A stretch of DNA of 64,000 bases from NCBI GenBank assembly GCA_033085395.1, contig JANQBS010000202.1, positions 1 to 64,000 on the forward strand. Reading direction: 5' to 3'. Positions 38,955-51,241 of this stretch are shown piece after piece. Under the pieces are notes generated by a model that was not told where the DNA came from, ran no database searches, and saw only the letters and a list, made by a program, of their open reading frames with translations. This stretch comes from Xanthoparmelia taractica. Taxonomy: Eukaryota > Ascomycota > Lecanoromycetes > Lecanorales > Parmeliaceae. Positions within the stretch are counted from its first letter, which is position 1. Every line of letters starts with the position of its first letter. Made by a program: the position numbers and the translations under genes.

Positions 38955-40954
38955 ATGATCACCAATCCAAAGACACCAGTCATAATCGGCGTGGGCGATG
39001 CCAAGAACAAATCCCCAAAAGTCGAGGATGCCATTGAGCCGATGCAACTCATGCTACACGCCATCCATTGTGCCCTTGAAGACAGCACAACCGAACACTC
39101 CATCGCCGAAGAAATCAAATCAAGCATCGACAGCGTCTCCGTCGTCGCTACCTGGACATGGCCTTATGCCGACTTACCGGGCCTCCTGGCGGAAAAGCTG
39201 GGCATTCAGCCTCGGCATAGGATTTACAGCGAGCAGGGAGGCAATCAACCGATTAAGCTTGTCGATGAAGCGGCAAGGAGGATATCACGAGGCGAGTGCA
39301 AGGTTGCGGTCGTGACTGGTGGGGAGGCTTTGGCTTCACGTATGTAAGAGATCATAAGGCTGAAAGGAGTTGGAGAGGAAATTGATGCTGAGAGATTGGA
39401 TGATCGGAAGTGAGTGCCTGTAGGGCTGCCAAACCAATGCCTCCGCCTGGTTGGACGCCACTGGAACCGGGTGCTAAGGCTGCATCTCCTTTGGATCTCT
39501 CTCGTCTTGGGGAGAGTAAGTGTTCCTACACCGCATGATCATGACCCTACGTGCCACTCATGCAAACTGCGTTACAGGCATAGGAGCCACCCACGCTATC
39601 GGACTCCCTATCCACGTGTATGCGTTGTATGAAAACGGTTTCAGAGCTCATCGCAAGCAATCGATCGAGCGAAACAATAAAGAGTCTGCTCAAATGTATG
39701 CAGAGTTCGCCAAAATCGCAGAGCAGAATGAATTCGCCTGGAATTACGGACAGAGAGCCCCAACTTCAGAGGTCATTGCTACTGTGACGGCAAAGAATCG
39801 GATGATTTGCTTTCCTTGTACACATTCTACGCTTTATGGCCCCTTCTTGGTCTCGAAGTACTGATTGAAGATAGATCCATTACTGATGAATGCATTCAAC
39901 AATGTCAATCTGGCTGCCAGCTGTATACTGACATCTATCGAGTACGCTAGACATCTTGGGATCCCTGAGAGCAAATGGATATACCCTCTAGGTGGTGCCG
40001 GCACCCAAGACTCTGATAATTGTAGGTTCGCTTTCTCAAGCCCGAATGTCAGGCGGCGAGCTTATGAGCGTTGTTGCACAGTCTGGCAGCGTCCCAATTT
40101 TCACTCAAGTCCCGCTATCTCACGATCACTAGCTGCCTCCTTACAAGTCTCTGACTTGACCCAAAGCGACATTGATGTATTTGATATCTACTCGTACGTT
40201 GGCAATAGTACTAATTTTCGTGAACGACCGCTGTGCTGACGCATCCAGTAGCTGTTTTCCGATCGTTCCCAAATTAGCGTGCCAGCATATGGGACTTCCT
40301 TTCACAGATTCCGCAAAGCCCATCACAGTATTAGGGGGCCTCACTTCATTCGGGGGTGCCGGCAACAACTACTCCATGCATGTAAGCGCATCCTTGAGTC
40401 CTTCTACCATTGGGTGGCGAGACACACACCCACTGACCTCTATGCTCCAGGCCCTTACTGCAATGGTGCGAAAACTACGGACAGGACACGGCCAAAACGG
40501 GTTGATTCTGGCAAACGGCGGCGTGCTAACATACCAGCACGCGCTTTGTCTCTCCACCAGACCAAGACGAGATGGCTCTGCATACCCGAATCAGAATCCC
40601 CTCCCTAGTCACTTGACGGATATACCGGTTCCAGCCGTGACCGCCCGTGCAGAAGGAGAAGCAGTCATCGAAGTGAGTCCATCCGGCGCTTTGTCAGATT
40701 GTTTGTGCATAGTGCTTAAGTGAATCGACTAGACTTATACAGTTGAATACAATCGTAACGGTACCCCTGTGAAGGGATTCGTAGTCGGCCGGCTGACCGG
40801 TAATGAGCTCCGCTTCGTTGCCAACACTGGCAATGTCAAGACTCTGGAGCAGCTCTCGAGCGGGAACAGCGAACCAATCGGGAAGAGGGGCTGGGTCAGA
40901 AGAGGTGATGGGGGGAGAAACTTGTTTGTGTTTGAGCAGAATGGGAATCTATAG
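38955..40954 (+). CDS. Thiolase-like (SCP2-thiolase type) acyl-CoA enzyme
   Basis: Eight exons: 38955-39343, 39424-39515, 39578-39817, 39875-40021, 40082-40193, 40252-40381, 40451-40672, 40733-40954, giving 517 aa with all phases consistent. The fold is thiolase-like: PVIIGVGDAKNKS at the N-terminus, CKVAVVTGGEALASRM, GATHAIGLPIHVYA, LLMNAFNNVNLAASC, FWQRPNFHSS, DIYSCFPIVPKLA and GGAGNNYSMH, then a distinct C-terminal domain of about 100 residues. Known homologues are annotated as acetyl-CoA acetyltransferase or SCP2-thiolase-like. I see no obvious cysteine nucleophile in the usual first position (TGGEALAS), so the reaction may differ from classic thiolysis. The C-terminus has no SKL-type peroxisomal signal. 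One acceptor is a CAGTAG tandem. Confidence 0.85.
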
Positions 40955-41317
40955 TGCTACGTACTTTACACCAAGCACAGAGTTGTGTGCGACATGACCA
41001 GGATGAGGTATACCCAAGTCTATTCGCCGGGTGTTGATATTTGAGCACGGGCCGAGCTCGGGTCAACGGCACGCCAAGCCGCCGGATTGAGATCTGATCG
41101 TCCTGAAATCACGTCATGCCAAGATACACCCTCGATCGCTCTCTCAACGAACACTAAAGATAGTGTATGTTGTGCTCGACAGGGCAGTTCCAGCGGTATA
41201 CATATATCTTGCATTCATCGCCCTCTCTTCCTTTTTCTTGCCGTCACCCGTACATAAACCTTCATCCTAGACCCCAGTCCTGTAATATCCATAAATGTCG
41301 TCGTCGTCACCGCCGCC
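40955..41317. other. Intergenic
   Basis: About 360 bp between the thiolase-like gene and the borate transporter. It probably contains the transporter promoter; no distinct site is recognised. Confidence 0.6.
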
Positions 41318-43538
41318 ATGGTCGCTGCCGCCGATGATGAAAACAATGAAAAACGAGACCCGTACTCGTTTGATCGCGAGCGCGGGTGGCGGCGTTACCG
41401 TATGCTCCGACCGGGCTGGGGCATGTATCACGATGTTAGGAGACGGCTGCCGTATTACTGGAGCGATATCAAGGACGGGGTCGATTATAGGACGGTGGCG
41501 GGGACGGTGCGGATTTATTTTGTGAAGTGCGTGGTTGATAGCCATCTGCTCTGTTCCTGTTTCTCTCTCTTTCTCTGTTAGAGAAGTGACCAACCTAAAT
41601 TGAGTGGATATTAATGCATTTTCTGTAAACAGCATCTTGCCAGCACTGGCCTTCATCCTCGACATGAACCGCCGTACCGACGGCTTCTACGGCGTCAACG
41701 AAGCGCTCTTCTCCTCGGCACTGGCGTGCATCGTCTTCAGCACCCTCGGCGCCCAGCCTTTGACTGTCGTCGGTATCACGGGTCTGATTTCCCTGTTCAA
41801 TTACACCATCTTCGACATCATAAAGCGGTACGATGTCGCGCTGTACCCGCGCTTCATGACCTGGGTCGCCATCTGGGCGGCGGTGTTCCATTGGCTGTTT
41901 GCCGTTTGGAATTTCTGCGATTACATGCGCTACGTGACGGATTTCACCAGCGAGTCTTTTGGGGCTTACGTGGGGATTATCTACTGCAGTAGGGATTACG
42001 CTTTCTTGTAGGGGTGTTTTAATTTGGCAAGAGGTGCTGATGATATGCGCAGTCAAGGGCGTTGAGCTGCTCGTTTCCGAATTCGAAAGCGAGGGCCCCA
42101 CTGATGGCTTCATGAGCGTGACTATCGCGTTGATGTTCCTCTTCACCGTCTACGTCCTCGAAATGGTCGGTAAAGGCGTGTGGTTCCGGCCACGGGTCCG
42201 TGCCTTTCTAAGCGATTACGCCTATCCTGTGAGTTTTCCGACCGATTACAAAGTATACGTGAGCTTCAGCCAGCTTATTCAAGACCTTGACAGATCGCCA
42301 CGGTATTCTGGACGGGCTTTGCGCATTTCCCGGGCCAGCTGAGAGCGACGAATCTCGGAAAACTGCCACATACGCGGGCTTTTTATCCGACGGTCGATCG
42401 TGGGTGGTTGATTGACTTTTGGAATTTGGATGTCAAGTGGATCTTTGTTGCGCTACCGATCGGGTTTCTGCTCATGCTTCTTTTTTACTACGACCATGTA
42501 AGAGCTCGCTGATCGGGTCCCACCAGTTGATTGCAAATCGGCTTGCTTATGATTGGAGACATAGAACCAAAGCAGCGTCGCGGCGCAAGCGAAGCAGTTC
42601 CCGCTCAAGAAACCGGGCGGCTTCCATTGGGACTTCTTCCTCCTCGGCTGTACTAGCTTCATCGCAGGCATCATCGACATCCCGCTGCCAAATGGTCTCG
42701 TGCCGCAGGCTCCGGTGCACACGGAATGCATGACTAATTTCAAGGGCGTACTCAAGGTTATCAAGACGGAAGATGGCGGTGAGATATACCAGAAAGAGAT
42801 TGTGGCCGAAAGCGTGGTCGAGCAGCGCGTTTCGCATTTCCTTATGGGCCTCGCGATCATTGGGACGATGACGGGACCGCTTTTAGTCGTCTTGCATCTC
42901 ATTCCGAAAGCACTTTTTGCGGGGGTTTTCTTCGTCGTGGGCTGGGGTGGATTGGAGGGTAATGGTATCATGGCTAAGATTATCTACCTCATCCGCGAGC
43001 CTCGGTTCATCCAGCCCGATGAGCCATTGTTGCAGATTCCTAAGACGAGAATCGCATTCTATTTGTTCTGGCAGTTGTTTGGCATCACGGCTACGGTGGG
43101 CGTGTCGCAGACTATTGCTGCTATCGGTATGTTTACTTCCCTCCTCCCTCTGATACCCACCCCATATCTATCTACCCCATGCCGTGCTTGCATTGAGTTG
43201 AGCACTACCGACCCATCCATCTTATCCCCCACGCAGGCTTCCCAGTCCTCATCATCGCACTCATCCCCCTCCGCTGGAACCTCCTACCAAAGATGTTCAG
43301 CGCCAAGGAACTGCGCATCATGGATGCGCCGACTGCGGATAACGAAGTCGTGCTCGCTAGCATGGGCGGCATGCCGGAATCCAAAGATGGAGGGGATACG
43401 GAGATGGATGGGGGTCCGGGTGAGAGTCGTGAAATGGATGTGAAGGCAGTAGAGGAGGAGGAGGGGAAGTGGGCGAAGGAGGAGAGGGGGGTCACGAGGG
43501 AGGAGAGGGGGCGCGGTGTGGGGTGGAGTGAGACGTAG
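41318..43538 (+). CDS. BOR1: BOR1-type borate/anion transporter (SLC4 family)
   Basis: Six exons: 41318-41526, 41633-41988, 42053-42228, 42294-42497, 42565-43126, 43237-43538, giving 602 aa. It is a multi-span plasma-membrane transporter of the HCO3-/borate family. The N-terminus carries the fungal signature RERGWRRYRMLRPG and RRRLPYYWSDI. The first helices contain NILPALAFILDMNRR, the conserved GVNEALFSS and AQPLTVVGITGLISLFN. Later segments include PLPNGLVPQAPVHTECM, the VVEQRVSHFLMGL region and LFWQLFGITATVGVSQT. The tail is strongly acidic and charged (EEEEGKWAKEE). In yeast Bor1 exports borate; the role here is inferred from family. The start at 41318 is the first ATG of the frame before the conserved N-terminus. 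Confidence 0.92.
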
Positions 43539-45571
43539 CTTGACCTTTACTGGAGGAGAGTAGTAAAAGTTTATCCGGTCTTGGTATAGTTCAAGAACTG
43601 TAACGGCATTGTCCGTTCATTCATTTCTCCGTGCCGGCGGCTTAATATACCTAGTGCGGACGTTCTCTACTAAGCATGCAGGAATCGGACCATCGACGTC
43701 CTCTTATACATCCTCCTCCTCCTCTTCTTCTCCTTCTTCTCCTTCTTCTCCTTCTTCTCCTTCTTTTCCTTCTTCTTCTCCTTCCATCATACGACCGCCC
43801 CAACTTCCGGTCCGTGCTTGCTCCTAAAGCTACGTACGATTTTTAATCCCTACCTTTCCTTGATCCCCTGATCTCGCGTCCGAATACTCGTACGGGTGTA
43901 TGAATTATTAAACAACCGCTATAGTACTGTAGTATTTATTAACGTTATAAATGTCACGACAGTATAATAGTAATTCCCCCTCTCCCTTTTCCTCCCATCT
44001 TCTCGTACGAGTACCTTTCTCTCCTATCTTCCCCCTTCGTACGAATGAGTACCCTTCCCCTTCCCCTCTGTCTTCCCCCACCCCACCCACACGGCGAAAA
44101 GGAAAAGGAAAAGTGTAGGTGTAAGTGTAAGTAAACGCGGTACATACTATACCACGCAAGTGTGGAGATCGGGAGCGGACGGTGACTGGGAAACTTTTAT
44201 CGTGATTGTTGAGGTTGTGATTGTGATTGGTGCTAGACATAAGGTGAGGTGAGACGAGGTTGGGTTTTTGTAGGAAGAGCAAGTAAGATAAGGTAAAGTG
44301 TGATTGATTGGGTGCGACTGACTATTCGAGGTAAAAAGGTAAGAAGGAGACAGAGACAGAGGGGTTAGTTGTGTCAATTTTTTGGATGTGAGTATGGCAG
44401 GGTAGGGTTGAGTAGGGTAGATTGTGTGTACGTACATGTTTGAGCTTTTATATTTGATGGATTGGGAAGGGGAGAGGAGGGGGAGAAGGAGGACGAGGAG
44501 GACGAGGAGGACGAGGAGGAGGGAGAAGGTTGGATTTAATAGTATTGAAGGGGATTGAAGAGGATTGGATGGGGCGGGTTGGGGCGGGTTTATCCGTAGA
44601 TTTGATGAGATGGGATGGGACGGCATGGGACGGCATGGATTGGCTGTGTATAGAGAGAGAGAGGCAATGTGAAGAGGGAGATGTAAAGAGACGGGTATAG
44701 ATATGTCACTGTGGCGATATATCTCTTAACTTACGTGGGAATAGGGGGGGGGGGGGGGAAGGAAGCGTGTTTATAGACTAAAAGACAAGGGATTGGATGA
44801 AGATGTAGATAATAAGTAGATTTTATCCATAAAGCAAGTCCGCATCACACGTATCTCGCTGTGTAGCTACGATCAAGTCCGCTATAACGGTATAACGGCG
44901 TATTATCTTCTATGATATATGCGTGTTATTATGAGGATTTGATGTTTATCTTCTTTTATGGATTAGACGTGGCTCTATGTATTAGGCGTTTCTATCTTTG
45001 GGTATGTATATGCTGTTGGTGGGATATTTGTGTTTGTACAGAGGATCGGGTGAGATGGTAAGTGGCATGAATGTCTGTGTTGCTTATGGATAGCCGGCTG
45101 TTGAATCCATGGCTGGGACGGTTTTGTCCGTGGAAGAGGATATTGTCCATCACTATTAATACGCGATATTTAGCGTAAATCTGCCTCCTTGTTAGAATAC
45201 TCTTTGGATGCTGGGATGGCTGTTCGTCTTGCGTGTAGGTTTTCTTTCTTTTGCTGGTGTGAGGGGGAAGGGGGAGGGGGACGAGGGTGAAGGATGGGGA
45301 AGCAAGGACCAATCTTACCTTGTCCACATCATCGCATCACTCAATCAACTTTCTATCCTACTGACGATATTGCAAGTTGCATGTCATCTTTGCGGGTCGC
45401 TGTTTAGCCCCGAGCTCTCTGCGGATGCTCCGCCTGCGCTTCGGAGTACTGCCCTGGGACAGTTCTCGCAGTATCGCCCACATATGTCCTAAGAGTCCGC
45501 AGGCTGGCGGGATATGGCATGTTCAGCTCCCCGAGGATTTTCCCTTGCACACTGACAGTGCTGGGTATAGC
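43539..45571. other. Intergenic with simple repeats
   Basis: About 2 kb with no supported gene. It contains a CTTCTTCTC array, CCTTCCCC-rich sequence at 43975-44105, a GACGAG array at 44490-44522 and a run of 13 G at about 44747. Open frames across it reflect low complexity. Confidence 0.65.
43711..43785. repeat. CTTCTTCTC minisatellite
   Basis: A pure pyrimidine array of CTTCTTCTC-like 9-mers on the + strand, about 170 bp beyond the stop of the borate transporter. Confidence 0.9.
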
Positions 45572-47640
45572 CTAAATCCAGCTTCTGCGCTCACTATGGG
45601 GGAAGGCATTATGGGGGAGTGGCGATGCGGTCGGCGAGTCTCCTGAGCCGTGGAATTTTGCTTCGCGCAGAAACGCAGTCATGTCCTTGGCACAGCCGAA
45701 TTCTATCGATAGGTAGTCCAGTTCGGTCATATCACTTCCGTCAGTGTCCCCGCCAAACTTGGCCTGCTCTTGCGCCGATGATTTGGCGATGATCAGAGGA
45801 CTTTTGGAACTCGACCTGCGTCGGACTGTACCCGGTAGGTGGACGTCCACTCTAATTGTGGTCTTCGACTTCGACTCTACAGGGCGAAGGTTTTCCATAC
45901 GGTATTCTCTGTACTTGTTTGACGAGAGATTGGCGAAGAACATCAACGTCTGGCGCCCACCAAAGTGCCACAGGCGTAGGTACTGCAGTTGGCTCTCTTT
46001 GACGAGCTTGCTTTCTTCGTACTTCTTTGCCGCGATTGACTTGATTGGTACTTGAAGCTGCAGGGTTACGTCTGGTCCCATGAGCAGCTCTTGAAATCTG
46101 CGATAATCTTCTTCACTCTCAAAATCGTACTCCTGACACCGAGACTCTTCCTTCAGCACGCCGTTGTTGGTTGTCAGGACCGGAGAAACCAGGTTCCTTG
46201 AGCTAGCGATACTCGCAGCCGAGGACACTGGTGTAAAAGAGGGCGACAGGACTGATGAAGCATCGGATGGTTTGCGTTCTGATGACGTCTTTTGAGATCT
46301 CAAAAGGTACGGCTCGATAAACTTGACTCTGTGTTTGGTGGTAGAGCCGTAGGCTTGGGGATGTTCGCTGTGAGGTATGATGCGCTCGGTCGGAGGTACT
46401 AGGAGCCACCAATGTCAGTTTATGGACCATTCTAGGGGACAAGATCTATACATACCAAAATACAGTACAATATTGGAGCTGGGGGGTGGCGAGATGATAA
46501 TATAACGGCGCCCAGTCTGCCTGTTGCGGAACGACTCAATCGTCGAAACAAGGTACGATATCCGAGATTTTGCTTTATAATAGGAGGCTTGCACTCCATT
46601 CAAGTTGTCCATAACCGTCTCCAACACCGCAGATTCCAGTGAAAAAATCGACTCGCGTCTCGATGAGCTGCTCGTGGCTTCCGTCGTTGACGTTCTTCGG
46701 GAGGAGTTTGTGGGACTTGTAAAGGCTCGGGAGACCGCGCTCGAACCCTCTGACATACAATTAGAGATTCCGAGTCCAGTCGGAGGCGTGGCAATTTGAT
46801 CGATCGTGTTCCGACGCCGCCCCAACAGCTTCATGGCCTCTTCCGAATCCAGATCGGATGACCCAACCGGCTCTGTCAATGGGCCTAATGTATTCGGGCT
46901 ACTGTGCAGCGAGGCATATATTCCCTTGGCATCAAGAGCGTCTGGTTCCAAGTGGAAATTGAGTGTACCTGGGTCTGATGTCTTCCTTTTGTGATTGTTA
47001 CCGAAACCTAGTAGGTCGGCCGGTGTCTTTGCATGTTGGAGACTTTCTGTTCCGGCCCAGTCAGGTGATGAAGAGGAATACGGAGGCAAGCTGGCAAGGG
47101 TTCCGGATCGAAGAGGAGGATTGAGGCTTTCCATGGCCGAATGGGAGCCCTGCCTTGCCCGACCGTCTGCACTGCTGTCTGTCAGTCTTGGTCTGCATAG
47201 AATTTTGAAGCCGAGCCAACGCACAAAGCCCTAATGGCAAGGATCAAGCCAATATCGTTCATCAGCCCATCGATCTTCTCCTTCAGCCTTGTCACCTTCT
47301 TCTCTTGCAACGTCCAGCGTGCCGCTTGACCAGCCCCGTCCATCTTGCCCCGCCCATCCTTTGTGAGCTTCTCGAATCCTTCACTATACTCCTCACAACG
47401 CTTAACGCAGGCTTGACATTCGACGAGAGTGGTGCGCAAGTGCTCGAAATCTTGAGGCGAATGGGAAGCGGTGTCGCTGTCGAGGATTCTTTGCAATTCC
47501 TTCAGGTTGCAACTGAAGTTGTTGATCTTAGAGACGAAGGCTTTTGCGCTGTCGGGTGCGCTCCGGAGAGCCTCGACCACTTGATACAGTTTGAGCGCGA
47601 GGTCAATGGGCTCCGAGACATTCCAGCCCGGGAGGACCAT
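45572..47640 (-). CDS. Conserved fungal protein, helical N-terminus and Ser-rich middle
   Basis: Three exons on the minus strand: 47640-47225, 47174-46456, 46398-45572, giving 653 aa in phase. The first about 140 residues (MVLPGWNVSEPIDLALKLYQ start) are helical and Cys/Lys/Glu-rich, with ECQACVKRCEEYSEGF and a later coiled-coil-like KKVTRLKEKIDGL. This N-terminal type is common at the head of fungal signalling or incompatibility-type proteins. The middle is Ser/Thr/Pro-rich and disordered. The C-terminal third looks folded, with EDYRRFQELLMGPDV, LRLWHFGGRQTLMFFANL and LDYLSIEFGCAKDM. No catalytic motif was recognised. The first acceptor is a CAGCAG tandem, giving two possible forms that differ by one residue. 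It is divergent from the phosphate permease. Confidence 0.72.
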
Positions 47641-48322
47641 TCTGGCCGATGGACTTCGGAAGAGAAGGGCGGGCAGGGGTAAGATAGGTGGGTCAAGGAT
47701 AAGTGAGGTAGCATGATGGCTTGATAATTCATAGCACTGCCTGACTGCCTGATTGCCTGATGCTTACTCTATGTGAGCATGTGAGATTAGCAGATTGAGG
47801 TCAAACCCTTGCTACTTTAGGGGTTGCAGTAGAGGGCTGATGATTGCCAAGAAGATACCAAGTATGCTTGGGGGCGGCAATGCGGTTAGGTGGTTGGGGG
47901 GGGAGTTATTCAGCGGCAGGCTGGGAACGAATGATTGATTGTGGGATTGACACGTGTTGGAGATTTGATAGCTCTAAGGTGCCAAGCTGAAAGACAGCCT
48001 CGTTCTCCCACATGCAGATTGGGAAGGATTACTGATCACACAAACTGTCCTACCCACCATCCCAACAAGTACATCTGGAAAGACGGATGTGGCTCGAGCT
48101 CAGCCTGCAAGGCTTACCGGCTTACGAGCGGTTGATTTGATCAAAATCTTCCGTAAATGCAGCCATCCTTCCAGAGTACATATCAAAAGTAAAAGTACGA
48201 AATACAATGCTCTTCAATAGTAATACATCAATTGAGCATCTCACTTCCTTAATTTCTTACTGGATCCCAATTGAAGTCTTCTCTTTCCACAAACTGTTAA
48301 CTGTATATAGCAATATCGTACG
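47641..48322. other. Divergent promoter region
   Basis: About 680 bp between two divergent start codons. It contains one CACGTG palindrome (listed separately). No gene is seen. Confidence 0.6.
47951..47956. promoter_or_regulatory. CACGTG site before the phosphate permease
   Basis: A perfect CACGTG lies 367 bp before the phosphate-permease start. Pho4 of yeast and NUC-1 of Neurospora bind this core at phosphate-regulated promoters. A single hexamer can also occur by chance, so the regulatory role is inferred from the downstream gene. Confidence 0.4.
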
Positions 48323-50529
48323 ATGCCCATCTCATGGCCACGATTTTGGGTTGATCATTCACAAGGCTTCACTTACAATCTAGTATGAAAGAAGGAACAC
48401 TGCCTCCATAAAATGAAGCTGACCCAGTCTCACAGACATGGCAAGAAAGGCGGAATCTGGTTCTCTCATCAGTCGAGGCAGCGGGCTTCGGATGGTGGAT
48501 TGTCCTTGTTGCAGGCATTGGCTTCTTCACTGATGCCTACAGTGTATGTCGTCGTAGCCTTGTATCAAGTCCTGTCTTACAGTGTCTCGCCATCTTAGAT
48601 CTTCTCCATCAACACCATTGTACCTATGCTCTCAGTCATCTACTGGGAAGGCCATATTCCGACCAGCTATCAGCTTGCCATGAACATTGCCACTCTCCTA
48701 GGCTCCATGATCGGACAGATCGTCTTTGGATTCCTCGCGGATCGGTACGGTCGAAGGAAGATGTACGGACTCGAGCTCATTGTCACCATTGCTGCTTCTT
48801 TAGGTTTTGCAACCGCCTCAACCGGAGTCAATGGATCCATGTCACTCATAGGCTTGCTCATTTTCTGGAGGCTGGTGATGGGTGTCGGTATTGGGTAAGG
48901 AATCGTTGGCTCCAGACTGTACTTGGATAACGGGGACTGACTCGAATCATTCTAGAGCTGATTACCCCCTTAGTGCCGTCATCACTGCAGAGTATGGCTA
49001 CCCCAAATCCTCCACCACCACGTCTCGCTAAACGTCTTTAGATTTGCCCCCACCAAACATAGAGCCCGTATGCTAGCAGCAGTATTCTTCTGCCAACCCC
49101 TGGGACAATTAATCGCAGTCCTAATGGCTTTTGCGGCAACCGCCGGCTTTCGTTCCTACATCTCATCTCTATCGAACGACACCTCCTGCTCAGTCCAAGC
49201 CTCTGACTCAATGGGTATAGAGTGTGCGCGAACTGTCGACCGAGCGTGGAGACTAGTTGCAGGCCTTGGCGCCGTCCCAGCAGTTGTCGCTATGGTGTTC
49301 CGACTTACGATTCCAGAGTCGGTGTATTATATACTGGATATCAAGAATGACAGCAACGAAGCTATGCATGCGAAGGACTATTTTGGATCTAGCGAAAACC
49401 TTGGACCTGGTGATGAAGGCTCAATCCACGTGGACGAATTTGAAAATACTCCTAAAGCTACCGAGACTGGACACCATATTGCTACTGGGCTTCAGCTACC
49501 TCAATCTGCCCTTCTTTCTAGTTTGCACGGACAAGGGCTATCCGAAGATTCAGCCACGAATTCCATTGGACAAATCGTCGAAAATCTCGAAGACCCTCAC
49601 CCGTCCCAGGCATCACGCGTCGACCTGTACAAGTACCTCTTCACAGACGGAAATTGGACCGACCTATCCGCCACAGCCGTTAATTGGATGCTGCTAGATT
49701 TTACATTCTATCTCCTCGGTGTCAACAGCTCGAGCTTTGTCCCGACAATGTTTGGGGAGCAACCTGGAAACCAATTAACGCCGTACAGCTGGCTGATCAA
49801 CAATGAGAGACACATCATGGAGTCGACGTCCATTGGAGCTTTGATAGGTAGCGCCATTGCCATTATTGCAATGCATCGATTTAGCCGGAGAAGGATCCAG
49901 GTGTTGGGCTTCTTAATCCTGGGTGGCCTGTTCATTGTGGTTGGCGCGTTGTATGTCACGTTGCCAAGTACGAATGTGCATGCGGTGATTGTGGCATTTT
50001 ATGGGATATGTCAGCTATTCTATAATCTTGGTAAGCCTCGTACCTTTCCGTTGATGTATGCGAGCTCAAAGATGTGGCGGCACAGGTCCGAATACCACTA
50101 CCTTCATTGTGAGTATCAGTGGAGGCGGGCAGTAGGATGTGGTCTTATTAATGACGTCTTCAGATCCCAGCTGAGGCATTCCCAACCCGCTACCGCTGCA
50201 CGCTCTACGGTATATCCGCCGCCTGTGGCAAGCTTGGTTCTGTGCTCGGCCAGGTTGTTGTGACAAAAGTCCAGAACAACAAACGTTTAGGCATAACTTT
50301 GATTTTGTAAGAGCCATCACCCCAGACCTCGCACCACTTCTGACGTTCAGATAGATTCGTAATAGTTATGCTTGTTGGCGCAGCGCTGTCTCAATACCTG
50401 ACCCCCGAAACTTGCGATATTCATGGCAAGAGTCGCACTTTAGAAGATCTTGCCCAAGGCAAATCACATCGGAGAAACTTGGAGCGGGAGGAGCGAGATG
50501 CGGAGGAGTCTCGGCGGAAACAGCAGTGA
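48323..50529 (+). CDS. PHO84-type inorganic phosphate:H+ symporter (MFS)
   Basis: Eight exons: 48323-48382, 48436-48543, 48599-48894, 48956-48991, 49042-50030, 50086-50108, 50164-50306, 50355-50529, giving 609 aa. The start was chosen because ATG 48323 opens a frame that splices, with branch-like GCTGAC, into ERRNLVLSSVEAAGFGWW. Family signatures are GFFTDAYSIFSINTIVPML, GQIVFGFLADRYGRRKMYG (MFS loop 2-3), GVGIGADYPLSAVI spliced over two junctions, and IPAEAFPTRYRCTLYG. About 12 membrane helices surround a long polar central loop at about residues 270-350. Exons 4 and 6 are only 36 and 23 nt. It probably takes up phosphate across the plasma membrane. The CACGTG upstream fits phosphate control. 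Confidence 0.88.
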
Positions 50530-51232
50530 TGAGACAATATGGCGGTTCGGAGAGTAACGATTCAAACGCTTCGCATGAATAATTGATCGACCGAGAACGC
50601 TAGCACAAGCTATACGTCTAGACCGTTATCCTTGGTAGAAGAAAGAATATTGTGGGTCCTTTGACACGATCATCCGAATTTGTGAATCATACTGATAGAC
50701 TCCTAGAGGCGGCTTAGGTCCCGATCTAAATTCTCGAACGGTCCGCTCCGGCGAGGCATACTGTTGTACCCGCAGTTGCCGTCGGGTATGATCGGTACGA
50801 AAGTCCAGCAATGGGCTGACTCGATTAAAAGAATGGGTGTGTGGGGCTGAGTCCGTACAGACACCGTAGCGTATTAGTCGTCGCCAGCTCAGCCACAAGT
50901 CGTTTTACCAAGCTGTAGACATTATGCAATACGGAGATTCTGCAGCTGTGATGGATATGATTTTTTATGCATTGACTACGTCTATAGTCCGTGCTTGATT
51001 TATCATTGGTGATCACAGACCTGGATCCAGCGCATAGAAATATTTCAAAGGAGTCCTGGAAGGAACGTAATTCAACCGGCTAGGTACTAAATTAGCGCAA
51101 ATGGTAAACTTGAACATTTTCCTGATTTCGTGGCCAAGCGCTGCATCTTCTATAGCAGACGAGCTTTGCGATGCTACAAACGAGTCTATAACATCACCTA
51201 GGATAGTGGATCTGGAAGAGGGAATGGGGGGT
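50530..51232. other. Intergenic, left of the transposon
   Basis: About 700 bp between the phosphate permease stop and the target duplication of the TIR element. No gene is supported; an open frame starting near 51101 runs on into the element and looks like chance. Confidence 0.55.
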
Positions 51233-51241
51233 AGGGGGAGG

